Shown in pieces: positions 1 to 8,673 of a stretch of DNA of 64,000 bases; position 1 is the stretch's first letter, and every line of letters starts with the position of its first letter. The position numbers and the translations under genes are program-made. Below the pieces are notes generated by a model. It had not been told where the DNA came from. It ran no database searches and was given only the letters and a program-made list of their open reading frames with translations. The stretch lies in assembly GCA_963835885.1 (NCBI GenBank), contig CAWIHF010000027.1, forward strand, positions 62,001-126,000, read 5' to 3'. The stretch comes from Roseiarcus sp963835885 (GTDB lineage: Bacteria; Pseudomonadota; Alphaproteobacteria; Rhizobiales; Beijerinckiaceae).

Positions 1-229
1 GCGGCCTCTACGTGGTCAACGAGGCGGCGCTGTCTCATGCGGGCTTGCAATTGAGCCTCGCCTCATCGACAAGCTCGCGGCATGCGACGCGGTTTTTTGC
101 GTAACGAGACTGGATGAACATCTGAACGCGCTCGGATTCGGTTCAGGATCACGCCGATACGGTTCGCGTCGCAGCGAGGGCGCTCAGTGGGGCGACGTTT
201 GCGAGCAAGGCTTGCTCGGCAGGCGTGTA

Positions 230-783
230 GTGTAGACGGCGCGGCCAGTTCCGCGTGGCGAACACGCTTGTGCTGGGGGCGCGCCGAACGCCTCGTCCAC
301 AAGCTCATCCCCGCCAACGACAAGCAGCGCAACGCGGTAGAGGTCGCACGGCGCATGATCTGGTGGTTCTATCGCGGTCTGAAAGACTACAAGCTCGCCC
401 CCAGCCCCGAGAAAGCAGAGCGGTTGCGGGCGCAATTCGACCGCATCTTCAACCGCTCCAGAACCGGCTACGCCACTCTCGACAGCCTGCTCAAGCGGCT
501 CTTTCGCCTCAAGGACGACCTCCTGCGTGTCCTCGACAACCACCATATTCCGCTGCACACCAACGCCTCGGAAAACGACATCCGCGTCTTCGTCACCAAG
601 CGCAAAATCTCCGGCGGGACCGTCAGCGACAGAGGCCGAGATGCACGCGACGTCATGCTTGGCCTCGCCAAGACTTGTCGGAAGCTCAAAATCCCCTTCT
701 TCGACTATCTCGGCGCCCGCCTCGCCATTCCAGGCCCCGAAATCCCCGACCTCGCAGCCCTCATCAGACCCGCCCCAAGCTAA
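230..783 (+). pseudogene. IS66-family transposase (TnpC), C-terminal fragment
   Basis: The reading frame through 290-783 gives the C-terminal third of an IS66 transposase: AERLVHKL, IWWFYRGLKDYK, then HTNASENDIRVF, KRKISGGTVSDRGRDARD and a GIPGP-like ending (AIPGPEIPDL). IS66 TnpC is a DDE transposase of about 520 residues, and the NASENDIR segment carries its last catalytic acidic residue. Only about 170 residues remain. The residues GQFRVA belonging just before are at about 240 in another frame, so the gene is both truncated and frameshifted. No start codon or upstream IS66 orfA/orfB is visible in bases 1-230, in which I recognise nothing. Confident about the family, and about it being dead. 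Confidence 0.85.
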
Positions 784-861
784 TGCCGCCCGGAAAATTG
801 CCCCGATTAGCAAATCGCCCCCCAACCTATTGATTTCCAACTATAAACTCTCGATGAGCAA

Positions 862-1095
862 GCGACTGAAGGGGGGAACATCCGGTACAAGGCGAAGCGG
901 CACGGGGTGCATCCGAACCAGATTTATGCCTGGAAGAAGCAGGTTCTCGACAATGCGGCGAGCCTGTTCGCCCGCGGGGCGAGCGGTTCGGGCGATGGCG
1001 AGGAGGAGCGCGAGCGCGAGGCGGCCAAGCTTTACGCCAAAATCGGCCAACTGAAGGTCGAACGGGATTTCTTGGCCAGGAGACCAGGTCGATGA
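862..1095 (+). pseudogene. IS3 orfA remnant (copy 1)
   Basis: The frame reads KAKRHGVHPNQIYAWKKQ, then an acidic/basic coiled-coil-like stretch and KIGQLKVERDFLARR. This is the helix-turn-helix and leucine-zipper protein OrfA of IS3 elements, which normally has about 90-100 residues and helps bind the element ends. The first 20-30 residues, including the start codon, are absent. The stop at 1093-1095 overlaps the orfB start, the arrangement used in this family for programmed frameshifting or coupling. Confidence 0.75.
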
Positions 1096-1735
1096 GCGCG
1101 CCCGATCGAAGAGCGATGGTCGAACGATCCGGCAGGGACCTGTCGGTGCGCCGCCAATGCGCGCTTGTGGCGCGGCACGCTCGGGGGTTTACCGCCCCAG
1201 GCCCGTCGCCGGGGCGGACGATCCGGCGGTGATGCGCCGCATCGACGAATTGCATCTCGAACTTCCGTTCTACGGCTCGCGGCGAATGACCTTCGAACTC
1301 AACAAGGAAGGCCTGCGGGGTCAACCGCAAGCGGGTGCAGCGGCTGATGCGGATGATGGGCATCGAGGCGCTGGTTCCGCGCCCCGGCACGAGCAAAGCC
1401 GCGCCCGGGCACAAGATATACCCCTACCTGCTGCGCGGCCTGAAGATTACCGAGCCGAACCACGTGTGGGCGGCCGACGTGACCTACATCCCGATGGCGT
1501 GCGGCTTCCTCTATCTGGTGGCGATCAGTTCTGGGGTGGCGGCTGTCGAACACCAACGATGCCAGCTTCTGCGCGGCGGCGCTGGAGGAGGCGCTGCTTC
1601 GGTTCGGAAAGCCGCGGATATTCAATACCGATCAGGGCTCCACGTTCACCGCCGAGGCTTTCGCCGGCAAGCTCGCGGCGGCCGGCGTCGCTATTCAGAT
1701 CGATCCAACAATCCAACAATCCAACAATATCAATG
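1092..1735 (+). pseudogene. IS3 orfB transposase remnant (copy 1)
   Basis: OrfB, the DDE integrase-like transposase, is visible in pieces across three frames. The pieces are MSAPDRRAMVERS, ELPFYGSRRMTFELNKEG, KRVQRLMRMMGIEAL, HKIYPYLLRGLKITEPN, VWAADVTYIPMACGF (first catalytic Asp) and a broken LSNTNDASFCAAALEEAL stretch. At least three indels separate them; one is a missing G near 1170, where copy 2 keeps the longer form. The third catalytic segment is missing because the sequence diverges after about 1695. Inactive. Confidence 0.8.
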
Positions 1736-1832
1736 ATTTACAACACGCAGAGACGTCGTCACTGTTGAAGATCAGCTTGGGCGGGGCGCAACAATCTGTG
1801 TCGGTGGCCCTCGCGCCCGCATCGCAATCATC

Positions 1833-2450
1833 TCACTCCTCTGAAAAGCGGGATTTCGCTGTGCCTACCGTCGCTGGCGTATCTGCCTGTTTGCCGATCG
1901 TCACCAAGGTACCCGCCGGTTTGGGAAACTCGATCGTCACGGCCGAACCGTCCTTCTCGACGACCGCCGAGCGTGGCGAGATGGACTTCAAGCGCCAGCC
2001 CCCCTCCTCGCTTCCTTCTTCTAGCCGCATCGGTCGATTTCTCGACCGATCGAAAAAGATCGCGACGCGCTTGTCCTGGCTGACCACCGTTCCGAGAAGA
2101 GTAAGCGGCGGCGCGAGTGGCTTCGATGGCAGGGTCGGCGGTGGAGGCGGGGGTGGCGGCGGCGCGGGCGAATTCGGCGGCGGCGGCCGGCGCGACAGCG
2201 AGAACAGCGGCCGATCGCGGGTAACCGACAGGGAGCTTAGCGAAATCTTCGAGAGAGGGTTGGCCTCGGCCGGCCGAATTGCAGGGTTTGCGAGTTCCGC
2301 GTTGGGCCCATCGGCGCCCGACTGCGGCTGAGCGACATCGAATACCTGCGCCAGTTCGAGCGCAGCAAACTGCGTATCGTCGTGCGCCTGCGACGGCTCG
2401 CCTGCTGTCAACACGACGAATGGGAAAACAAAGAACGCAATCTTTTTCAC
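1833..2450 (-). CDS. GspC-like secreted protein with polyproline linker
   Basis: An intact 205-residue gene with a GTG start. Residues 1-22 look like a signal peptide (MKKIAFFVFPFVVLTAG ending near SQA). The middle carries a polyproline stretch with nine consecutive prolines. The last 75 residues (LTLLGTVVSQDKRVAIFFD, then GGWRLKSISPRSAVVEKDG) resemble the homology-region domain of GspC/PilP-type secretion proteins, which sits in the periplasm and binds the secretin. Family knowledge makes a type II secretion accessory role plausible, but no other secretion gene is present. The gene sits alone between two inverted IS3 relics, which suggests it was moved. No good ribosome binding site precedes the GTG. 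Confidence 0.6.
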   Translation of the reverse strand: MKKIAFFVFPFVVLTAGEPSQAHDDTQFAALELAQVFDVAQPQSGADGPNAELANPAIRPAEANPLSKISLSSLSVTRDRPLFSLSRRPPPPNSPAPPPPPPPPPTLPSKPLAPPLTLLGTVVSQDKRVAIFFDRSRNRPMRLEEGSEEGGWRLKSISPRSAVVEKDGSAVTIEFPKPAGTLVTIGKQADTPATVGTAKSRFSEE

Positions 2451-2827
2451 GGTATTCCATTATCGGTGAGGGTGCCGCGGCCAAGTTCTACGGCCGTGAA
2501 CTTATCGGTGCCTAGCCTTGCACGAGGTTAACGACACAACGCAACGGTGCGGGAACAGGTAGGGTCAAACGATTCACATCACCTCGTCAATCTGTTCGCC
2601 GGCCCCGGCTCGGGACCCCATGTTCTTACTCCGTTCATTCGCCTCGGCTAAGCAGCTTCTTTTAGCCACCGATAAAGTGGGTATTAGAGGAGAGGGAAGA
2701 AGAAGGGTTGTATATGGGGAGGGTGGTTGGTGTAGTTAATGAATGGAATTGGTGGGAAGGGTGTTGGATTTAAGGTGTAACCTCGCTGCTTGTTTAAGAA
2801 TTAAGCCGCTTCTTGCTGCTTCTGCTA
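2451..2827 (+). other. Gene-free stretch with a C-free tract
   Basis: No credible gene here. Bases 2672-2780 contain no cytosine at all: 109 nt of G, A and T only, in a region otherwise rich in GC. The tract is purine-heavy at its left end (gagagggaagaagaaggg) and has several GGG runs. Ordinary mixed composition resumes at 2781. The bases before it (2520-2670) show nothing I recognise. Whether this is real DNA or an artefact of assembly cannot be told from sequence alone. Confidence 0.7.
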
Positions 2828-3529
2828 GATGCACCTTATACTTGGTCGAGCGCCACAGCGTTCGATGAAGATGTTGTCCATGAAGCGGCCGCGTCCGTCA
2901 TCGAAATCGCGACGCCGGCCGCCGAGAGCTTGCCGGCGAAAGCCTCGGCGGTGAACGTGGAGCCTGATCGGTATTGAATATCCGCGGCTTTCCGAACCGA
3001 AGCAGCGCCTCCTCCAGCGCCGCCGCGCAGAAGCTCGCATCGTTGGTGTTCGACAGCCGCCACGCCAGAACCGCCCGGCTCGCCCAGTCGATGATCGCCA
3101 CCAGATAGAGGAAGCCGCACGCCATCGGGATGTAGGGGTGAGTAGGCCGCCACACGTGGTTCGGCTCGGTAATCTTCAGGCCGCGCAGCAGGTAGGGGTA
3201 TATCTTGTGCCCGGGCGCGGCTTTGCTCGTGCCGGGGCGCGGAACCAGCGCCTCGATGCCCATCATCCGCATCAGCCGCTGCACCCGCTTGCGGTTGCCC
3301 CCCCACGGCCTTCCTTGTTGAGTTCGAAGGTCATTCGCCGCGAACCGTAGAACGGAAGTTCGAGATGCAGTTCGTCGATGCGGCGCGTCACCGCCGGATC
3401 GTCCGCCCCGGCGACGGGCCTGGGGCGGTAAACCCCCGAGCGCGCCGCGCCCACAAGCGCGCATTGGCGGCGCACCGACAGGTCCTTGCCGGATCGTTCG
3501 ACCATCGCTCTTCGATCGGGCGCGCTCAT
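2828..3529 (-). pseudogene. IS3 orfB transposase remnant (copy 2)
   Basis: It starts at the same MSAPDRRAMVERSG sequence as copy 1 and continues in frame through SVRRQCALVGAARSGVYRP and YGSRRMTFELNKEG before the first indel near 3300. The later pieces RMMGIEALVPRPGTSKAA, PYLLRGLKITEPNHVW, YLVAIIDWASRAVLAW (second catalytic Asp), LSNTNDASFCAAALEEAL and the region normally reading MDGRGRFMDNIFIER are all present but spread over frames. The first catalytic segment is mutated (RPTHPYIP instead of AADVTYIP). Inactive. Confidence 0.8.
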
Positions 3530-3630
3530 CGACCTGGCCTCCTGGCCAAGAAATCCCGTTCGACGTCAGTTGGCCGATCTTGGCGTAAAGCTCGTCCGCC
3601 TCGCGTTCGCGCCCTCCTCGCTATCGCCAA
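3527..3630 (-). pseudogene. IS3 orfA remnant (copy 2)
   Basis: The sequence just before orfB copy 2 still reads like the end of orfA (KIGQL, then a frameshifted ERDFLAR). Further upstream the similarity to copy 1 fades, with a stop codon appearing where copy 1 has the SGSGDG stretch. About 35 residues are recognisable. It overlaps the orfB start by ATGA, as in copy 1. Confidence 0.55.
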
Positions 3631-3835
3631 AGCGCTAGCACATGGGCGAACAGGCTAGCTGCACAAGGCGCGGCGATGAACAAGAAGCGAGGTGGTGAGA
3701 GGGAGGATGTGGACGGATCGGGCGCGCGACCGGTTTTCCGTTTGCGAACAGGACTTGAACAAATCCTCCCCCACCTCGTCTCAGGGTGGGGAATTATGGC
3801 AAAAATACAATGATTTCAATGGTTATTTTCGCGGA

Positions 3836-3920
3836 TGGTGCCCAGGAAAGGACTCGAACCTTCACGGCTTGCACCGCTGGTACCTGAAACCAGTGCGTCT
3901 ACCAATTCCGCCACCTGGGC
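3836..3920 (-). tRNA. tRNA-Leu (CAG)
   Basis: A complete class II tRNA on the minus strand. The acceptor stem is GCCCAGG (3920-3914) with CCTGGGC (3846-3840), followed by discriminator A and an encoded CCA at 3838-3836. The anticodon stem CTGGT/ACCAG encloses the loop TTCAGGT, giving anticodon CAG for CUG codons. A long variable arm and the T-arm GGTTCGAGTCC are present, as expected for leucine tRNAs. It lies between the IS graveyard on its left and rimO on its right. It is the only tRNA seen in the window. Confidence 0.97.
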
Positions 3921-4118
3921 ACGGCGCAACCTCATAGGGGCGCGGGCGGGGCGCTGTCAATGCCGCGACCTGGCTGCTTTTCCGGGCGCCCGTTTCACGC
4001 CAAAAATCGTCCACGCGGCCCTCCGCCGCAGGACCGCGCACGGGGCGATGGAGGCCCGGCGAGCCGCTGTGCCCATGTCCTGCTTGCGACGGCTGCGTCC
4101 GCATGGCAAGCGGGGCCG

Positions 4119-5459
4119 ATGACCGACATGGCAAATCCCGGGAGTCGACCGGCGCCGCGCATCTCGTTCGTTTCGCTCGGTTGTCCGAAGGCGCTGGTCG
4201 ACAGCGAGCGGATCCTGACGAAACTGCGCGCGGAAGGCTACGAACTGTCGAAGAGCCACGCCGGCGCCGACGCCGTCATCGTCAACACCTGCGGCTTTCT
4301 CGACAGCGCCAAGGCGGAATCGCTCGCCGCAATCGGCGCGGCGATGAACGCGAACGGCCGCGTCATCGTCACCGGCTGCATGGGGGCGGAGCCCGAGGCG
4401 ATCCGCAACGCCTATCCGGGCGTTTTAAGCGTCACCGGCCCGCAGGCGTTCGACAGCGTGATGGCGGCGGTGCACGAGGCTGCTCCCGCGCCGCACGACC
4501 CGTTCGTCGACCTCATCCCCGAACAGGGGGTGAAACTCACGCCGCGCCACTACGCCTACCTAAAAATCTCCGAGGGCTGCCGCAACCGTTGTGCGTTCTG
4601 CATCATTCCAAAACTCCGCGGCGATCTCGTCTCGCGGCCCGCGGGCGAGGTTTTGCGCGAAGCGGAGAAGCTGGTCAAAGCAGGCGTCAAGGAGCTGCTG
4701 GTCATCTCGCAGGACACCAGCGCCTACGGGCTCGACATCAAATATTCCGCGAGCATCTGGCGCGACCGCGAGGTCTCGGCGCGCTTTCTCGACCTGACCC
4801 GGAGCTTAAGCTCGCTCGGCGCATGGGTGCGGCTGCACTACGTCTACCCCTACCCGCATGTCGACGAGGTCGTCGCGCTGATGACGAGCGGCAATGTGCT
4901 GCCCTATCTCGACGTCCCCTTCCAGCACGCTTCGCCGCGCGTTCTGAAGGCGATGCGCCGCCCCGGCAACCAGGAGAAAACGCTCGAGCGCCTCCTCGCC
5001 TGGCGAGACATCTGTCCGGAGCTGACCCTCCGCTCGACCTTCATCGTCGGCTTCCCCGGCGAGACGGAAGAGGATTTTCAGCTCCTGCTCGACTGGCTCG
5101 ACGAAGCAAAACTCGACCGGGTCGGCGCGTTCGAATACGAGCCGGTCAAGGGGGCGGAGGCGAACGATCTCGGCCTCGCGCCCGTGCCGGCCGAGGTCAA
5201 GGCCGTCCGCCACAAACGCTTCATGCTGCGCCAGCAGGCGATCAGCGCCAAAAAACTCGCGGCCAAAGTCGGCAAGCGCCTGCCGGTCATCGTCGACGAG
5301 GGCGGCGCGCATTCGGCCAAAGGCCGAACCAGGGGCGACGCGCCGCAGATCGACGGAACCGTCCATATCTCGACCCGCCGCCCGTTGCGGGCCGGCGATA
5401 TCGTGACCGTCAGGATCGACCGCTCCGACGCCTATGATTTATGGGCGACGGCGGTTTGA
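4119..5459 (+). CDS. rimO: Ribosomal protein S12 methylthiotransferase RimO
   Basis: Radical-SAM enzyme that adds a methylthio group to Asp of ribosomal protein S12. The 446-residue length fits the family. The N-terminal methylthiotransferase domain carries cysteines in SLGCPKALVDSE, NTCGFLDSA and GCMGAE. The radical SAM cluster motif CxxxCxxC is CRNRCAFC near residues 153-160. Later parts read PYLDVPFQHASPRVLKAMRR, and the C-terminal end is a TRAM-like domain (PVIVDEGG ... GDIVTVRI). The frame is open upstream, but ATG 4119 matches the normal N-terminus (MTDMANPG then ISFVSLGCPKA). Intact, and the first clearly core gene of the window. Confidence 0.95.
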   Translation: MTDMANPGSRPAPRISFVSLGCPKALVDSERILTKLRAEGYELSKSHAGADAVIVNTCGFLDSAKAESLAAIGAAMNANGRVIVTGCMGAEPEAIRNAYPGVLSVTGPQAFDSVMAAVHEAAPAPHDPFVDLIPEQGVKLTPRHYAYLKISEGCRNRCAFCIIPKLRGDLVSRPAGEVLREAEKLVKAGVKELLVISQDTSAYGLDIKYSASIWRDREVSARFLDLTRSLSSLGAWVRLHYVYPYPHVDEVVALMTSGNVLPYLDVPFQHASPRVLKAMRRPGNQEKTLERLLAWRDICPELTLRSTFIVGFPGETEEDFQLLLDWLDEAKLDRVGAFEYEPVKGAEANDLGLAPVPAEVKAVRHKRFMLRQQAISAKKLAAKVGKRLPVIVDEGGAHSAKGRTRGDAPQIDGTVHISTRRPLRAGDIVTVRIDRSDAYDLWATAV

Positions 5460-5834
5460 TCCTGAGATTCTGCTTCTCGGCGCCTTGCCGGGTGGACGCG
5501 CGGAACGACCCCGAGCGCGGTTTCCAGTTCGGGCCTATTACAGAAGGAATGGGCCAGAATGCGGTCGTTGGCGGAACGCGACTGATGCGACAGGAGCGAC
5601 CGCTCCTGAAAGAAGCTTCGAGCGAATCGAACCGAAATCACGGCTCACCCGGCGCCAATGGCCGAGTGCACACCAGCGGCGGCGCACGCCGCATATTGGT
5701 GGCGCGAATCGCATGCGTCGTCCTGGCTGCAGTATCCTTTGACTGGACAAAGTGAGATGACGCGACGCAGCCGAACTGCATCGCGCCCACGGCCTTCGTC
5801 ATCGACACGACGTGCGTCGAATCGGCCCGGCCCT
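5460..5834. other. Intergenic stretch between convergent rimO and the transporter gene
   Basis: About 375 bases with no gene I can support. Short open frames exist on both strands, but none has a recognisable motif, a good ribosome binding site or a plausible composition. No clear hairpin with a T-run was found to serve as a shared terminator for the two converging genes. Confidence 0.5.
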
Positions 5835-7179
5835 TTACGCCGGCGCGGGCGCCAGGCGTTCCTGACGAGCGCTTCGGCGGCCCATCAGAAACATGCTCGC
5901 GCCGCCAACCAGGGCCGGCAAGCCGACGATCAGAAACACGGTCGACAGCGAGAGGTTCATCGACAGCATCAGGCCGCCGCCCATGGACCCGAGCACCGAT
6001 CCGATGCGCCCAACTCCGTTGGCCCAGCTGACCCCGGTCGCGCGGCAGTCGGTCGGGTAGAAGCTTGCCGCGAAGGCATTGGCGCCGACCTGCGAGCCCG
6101 AGATGCAATAGCCCGCGCCGAAGACCGCGAGCCCCACCAGCCACCGGCGAATGGGCGAGCGCCCCGATTGCGGCGATGAATATGGCCGCCAGCGCATAGC
6201 TGATAGCCAGCACGGTGTTGGGCTTGAACCGGTCCATCAGCCAGCCGAGCGAGATCGCGCCGACCGTGCCGCCGACCTGGAACATGCTGGTGACAATCGA
6301 GGCCGTCTTCAGCGAGACTCCGGTGCTCTTGACGAGTGTCGGCAGCCAGCTCGACAGCAGGTAGATGATGAGCAGGCTGGCGAAGAACGTCACCCAGAGA
6401 AACATCGTGCCGGCGAAGAGATCCCGCCTGAAGAGATGCCTGACGGGCATCCCGACCGGCTTCTTGTGATTGAGGACGTAGCGGACGCCGTCGAAATTCT
6501 CCTCGGGCGCCAAGCGCCGAAGCGCCTTGGCGATCCGCTCAATGCTCTTGTTCTCGACGACGAGGAAGCGCGCCAACTCGGGCAGCTTTACGAGGATGAG
6601 GGGCAGCAGCGCGATCGGCAGAACGCCGCCAAGCACCAGCACCGAGCGCCAGCCATAGGCGCCGACCATTTGCGCCGACACCAGCCCACCGATCGTGGAG
6701 CCGAGCGTGAAGCCGCAGAACATGGTCGTCACCAGGAACAGGCGATGGTGCTCCGGGCAATATTCGGAGGTCAGCGTGACCGAGTTCGGCATCGCGCCGC
6801 CGAGTCCAAGGCCGGTGAGGAAGCGCAGCGCCACCAGCATGACAACCGACGTCGACATAGAGGACGCAAGGCTCATCAGGCCGAAGAAGAGGACGCAGAC
6901 GATAAGGATCGTCTTGCGGCCGAACGAGTTGGCCATCGGGCCGAAGATGAAGGCGCCGGACATCAAGCCCAACAGTCCGGCGCCGAAGATCGGCGCGAGT
7001 TCAGCGGGGGTAAGGCTCCATTCGGCCCTGATCGCCGGGGCGAGGAACCCGATCGCCGCGGTATCAAAGCCGTCGATCGCCACGATCAGGAAGCAGATCG
7101 CCGCGATAAGAATCTGGAACGAGGTGATCGGCCGTTCGTTGATGAACTCGGATACGTTGACTACGCGCGAATTGGGCAT
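5835..7179 (-). CDS. MFS aromatic acid:H+ symporter (AAHS family), frameshifted
   Basis: An inner-membrane transporter with about 12 membrane segments, probably importing 3-hydroxybenzoate or gentisate. The N-terminal half is intact: DGFDTAAIGFLAPAIRAEW in the first segment (the D-G-x-D pattern of the AAHS family), then GPMANSFGRKTIL, the loop 2-3 signature, and RFLTGLGLGGAMPNSVTL. After ALAHSPVAG near 6145 the frame shifts; the remainder (GLAVFGAGYCISGSQVGANA to the stop at 5835) continues in another frame. Its ATG overlaps the end of the isomerase gene upstream and has an AGGAGGAG ribosome binding site, so it is the last gene of the gentisate operon. The substrate is inferred from context. 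Confidence 0.85.
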
Positions 7180-7876
7180 GTCGTCTCCTCCTTTTGCACT
7201 GGAATTTCCGGTTTCGGTGAGTTCGGCCGCGGCCGGCTCTGTCCCGCGTCAGGCTGCATGGCCGGCGCGGCGAGACGGAACGCTTCGATTTCAGAGCAGG
7301 CGGCGTCGACGGCCGAGATGACCGGCCAGCGGGACATGTCGATCCCAAACCGCCGCGCGCTCTCGACCTGGGGGACGAGATAGACATCGGCGAGTGTGGG
7401 GGCGTCGCCGAAGGAAAAGCGGCCGCGCGCCGCGTCTGCCAGCAGCATGGCCTCGAGCGCGTCGAAACCGGCGCCGATCCAGGTCGCGCACCAGGCCTCG
7501 ACCGCGGCTTCGTCGGCGCCGAAATGATGGCGCAGATATTCGAGCACGCGGCGGTTGTTGAGCGGATGAATGTCGCAGCCGACGATCGCCGCGAACGCGC
7601 GAACGCGGGCGCGAGCGAGCGGAGCGGCCGGCAGCAGGGCGGCTCGGGATAGCGCTCCTCCAGCCATTCGATGATGGCGGGCGACTGCACGAGCGCGCCC
7701 TCGTCCGTCAAAAGAGTCGGCACGAGCTTCTGCGGATTGAGCGCGGCATAGTCGGCCGCCAAGTGCTGGCTCCGGCGTAGATCGACAGCCGCATACTCAT
7801 AAGCCACGCCCTTGAGGCGCAGGGCGATGCGCAAGCGGTGCGACGTGCCCGAGCGAAAGAAGTTAAAGAGCTTCAT
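7161..7876 (-). CDS. maiA: Maleylpyruvate isomerase (zeta-class GST fold), frameshifted
   Basis: Glutathione-dependent cis-trans isomerase converting maleylpyruvate to fumarylpyruvate, the third step of the gentisate route. The thioredoxin-like N-terminal half starts MKLFNFFRSGTSHRLRIAL, matching the SSxSxRVRIAL glutathione site of zeta GSTs, and continues to QSPAIIEWLEERYPEP. An indel near 7655 shifts the frame. The helical half follows (DIHPLNNRRVLEYL, then GDAPTLADVYLVPQVESARR). The last 25 or so residues after AAPAMQPDAG look like read-through beyond the normal end, so a second indel there is possible. The ATG at 7876 lies 14 bases inside the hydrolase gene. Isomerase of maleylacetoacetate is the alternative, but the neighbours favour maleylpyruvate. 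Confidence 0.85.
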
Positions 7877-8588
7877 GGGGCGCCTCGGCGGGACCAACAT
7901 TGAGCGAAATCGTCCCGACGCCCTCGACGCGGCCGTCGATGCGGTCGCCGGGCTTCACCGCGCCGACTCCTTCGGGGGTTCCGGTGAAGATGAGATCGCC
8001 GGGCTGGAGGTGGTAGAACAACGAGAGATCGGCGATGAGCTCGCGCACGTTCCAGATCAGCTTGCCGAGATCGGAGTTCTGGCGGGTCGCGCCGTTGACG
8101 CGCAATTCGATCGTTCCGCGCTCCAGCACGATTGCGGGCATGGCGACGATTTCGGAGACGACGGAGCTGTCCTCGACATCCTTGCCGAGATCCCAAGGGC
8201 GGCCCTTGTCGCGTGCTGCGAGTTGCAGATCGCGGCGGGTCATGTCGAGCCCACAGGCGTAGCCGTAGATCAGTTTATGGGCGTCCTCCGCCTTCACGCG
8301 AAAACCCGGCGCGCCGACGACGACGACGAGCTCCATCTCGTGATGATAGTTCGCTGTTTCGGGTGGATAGGCCACGCCCGCGCCCGATTCGACGAGCGTC
8401 TGCGGCGACTTGGTAAAGTAGAACGGACGCTCAGTGGACTTGTCGACGGGGCGCCCCATCTCAGCGGCGTGCGCGTGATAATTGCGCCCGACGAAGAAAA
8501 GGCGGTTGACCGGCGCGCGCTCGACGCTCCCGCAAACCGGGAGAGAACGAACAGGCGGAGGGGGCCAGAGATAAGACGTTTGGGTCAT
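7863..8588 (-). CDS. Fumarylpyruvate hydrolase (FAH family)
   Basis: Intact 241-residue member of the fumarylacetoacetate hydrolase fold. It cleaves fumarylpyruvate to fumarate and pyruvate, the last step of gentisate breakdown. Visible family features are VGRNYHAHAAEMG, the metal-binding YHHEMELVVVVG (acidic residue within HHEMEL), YGYACGLDMTRRDLQ, and the C-terminal FTGTPEGVGAVKPGD. It lies between the dioxygenase and isomerase genes in the same direction and overlaps the isomerase start, which suggests coupled translation. Confidence 0.92.
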   Translation of the reverse strand: MTQTSYLWPPPPVRSLPVCGSVERAPVNRLFFVGRNYHAHAAEMGRPVDKSTERPFYFTKSPQTLVESGAGVAYPPETANYHHEMELVVVVGAPGFRVKAEDAHKLIYGYACGLDMTRRDLQLAARDKGRPWDLGKDVEDSSVVSEIVAMPAIVLERGTIELRVNGATRQNSDLGKLIWNVRELIADLSLFYHLQPGDLIFTGTPEGVGAVKPGDRIDGRVEGVGTISLNVGPAEAPHEAL

Positions 8589-8673
8589 GAGCGAATTCCT
8601 GATGTGCGAGACGGATGGTGGGCGCGCAACGCGCGCCGCGCGAAGTCAAAACCTGCGGCGACGTCCGCGGTCG

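Larger units (their letters stand above)
841..1735 (+). mobile_element. IS3-family element, decayed copy 1
   Basis: A decayed IS3-type insertion sequence lying in the opposite orientation to a second copy at 2828-3630. It keeps parts of orfA and orfB in the usual overlapping arrangement (ATGA at 1092-1095). The left end lacks the start of orfA, and the right end stops inside the DDE domain, just after the residues GVAIQ, where it runs into the short repeat ccaacaatccaacaat. Terminal inverted repeats were not found. The two copies look more than 90 percent identical by eye over orfB, so they probably derive from one recently active element. Confidence 0.8.
2828..3630 (-). mobile_element. IS3-family element, decayed copy 2 (inverted relative to copy 1)
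   Basis: The mirror-image partner of the copy at 841-1735, on the opposite strand. Reading leftwards it gives part of orfA, then orfB from 3529 down to about 2830, reaching further into the 3' end than copy 1 (a broken MDNIFIER and LWRS-like ending). The inverted pair encloses roughly 1.1 kb, including one gene, in the layout of a composite transposon. Both copies are frameshifted, so the unit cannot now move itself. Confidence 0.8.

Noticed and set aside
1..230. A possible gene start left of the IS66 fragment
   Set aside because: No frame gives recognisable IS66 or other protein sequence; the open frames there are short and basic.
1700..1735. ccaacaatccaacaat repeats thought to be CRISPR-like
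   Set aside because: The unit is only 7-8 bases with no spacers; it is a simple sequence run at the end of the IS relic.
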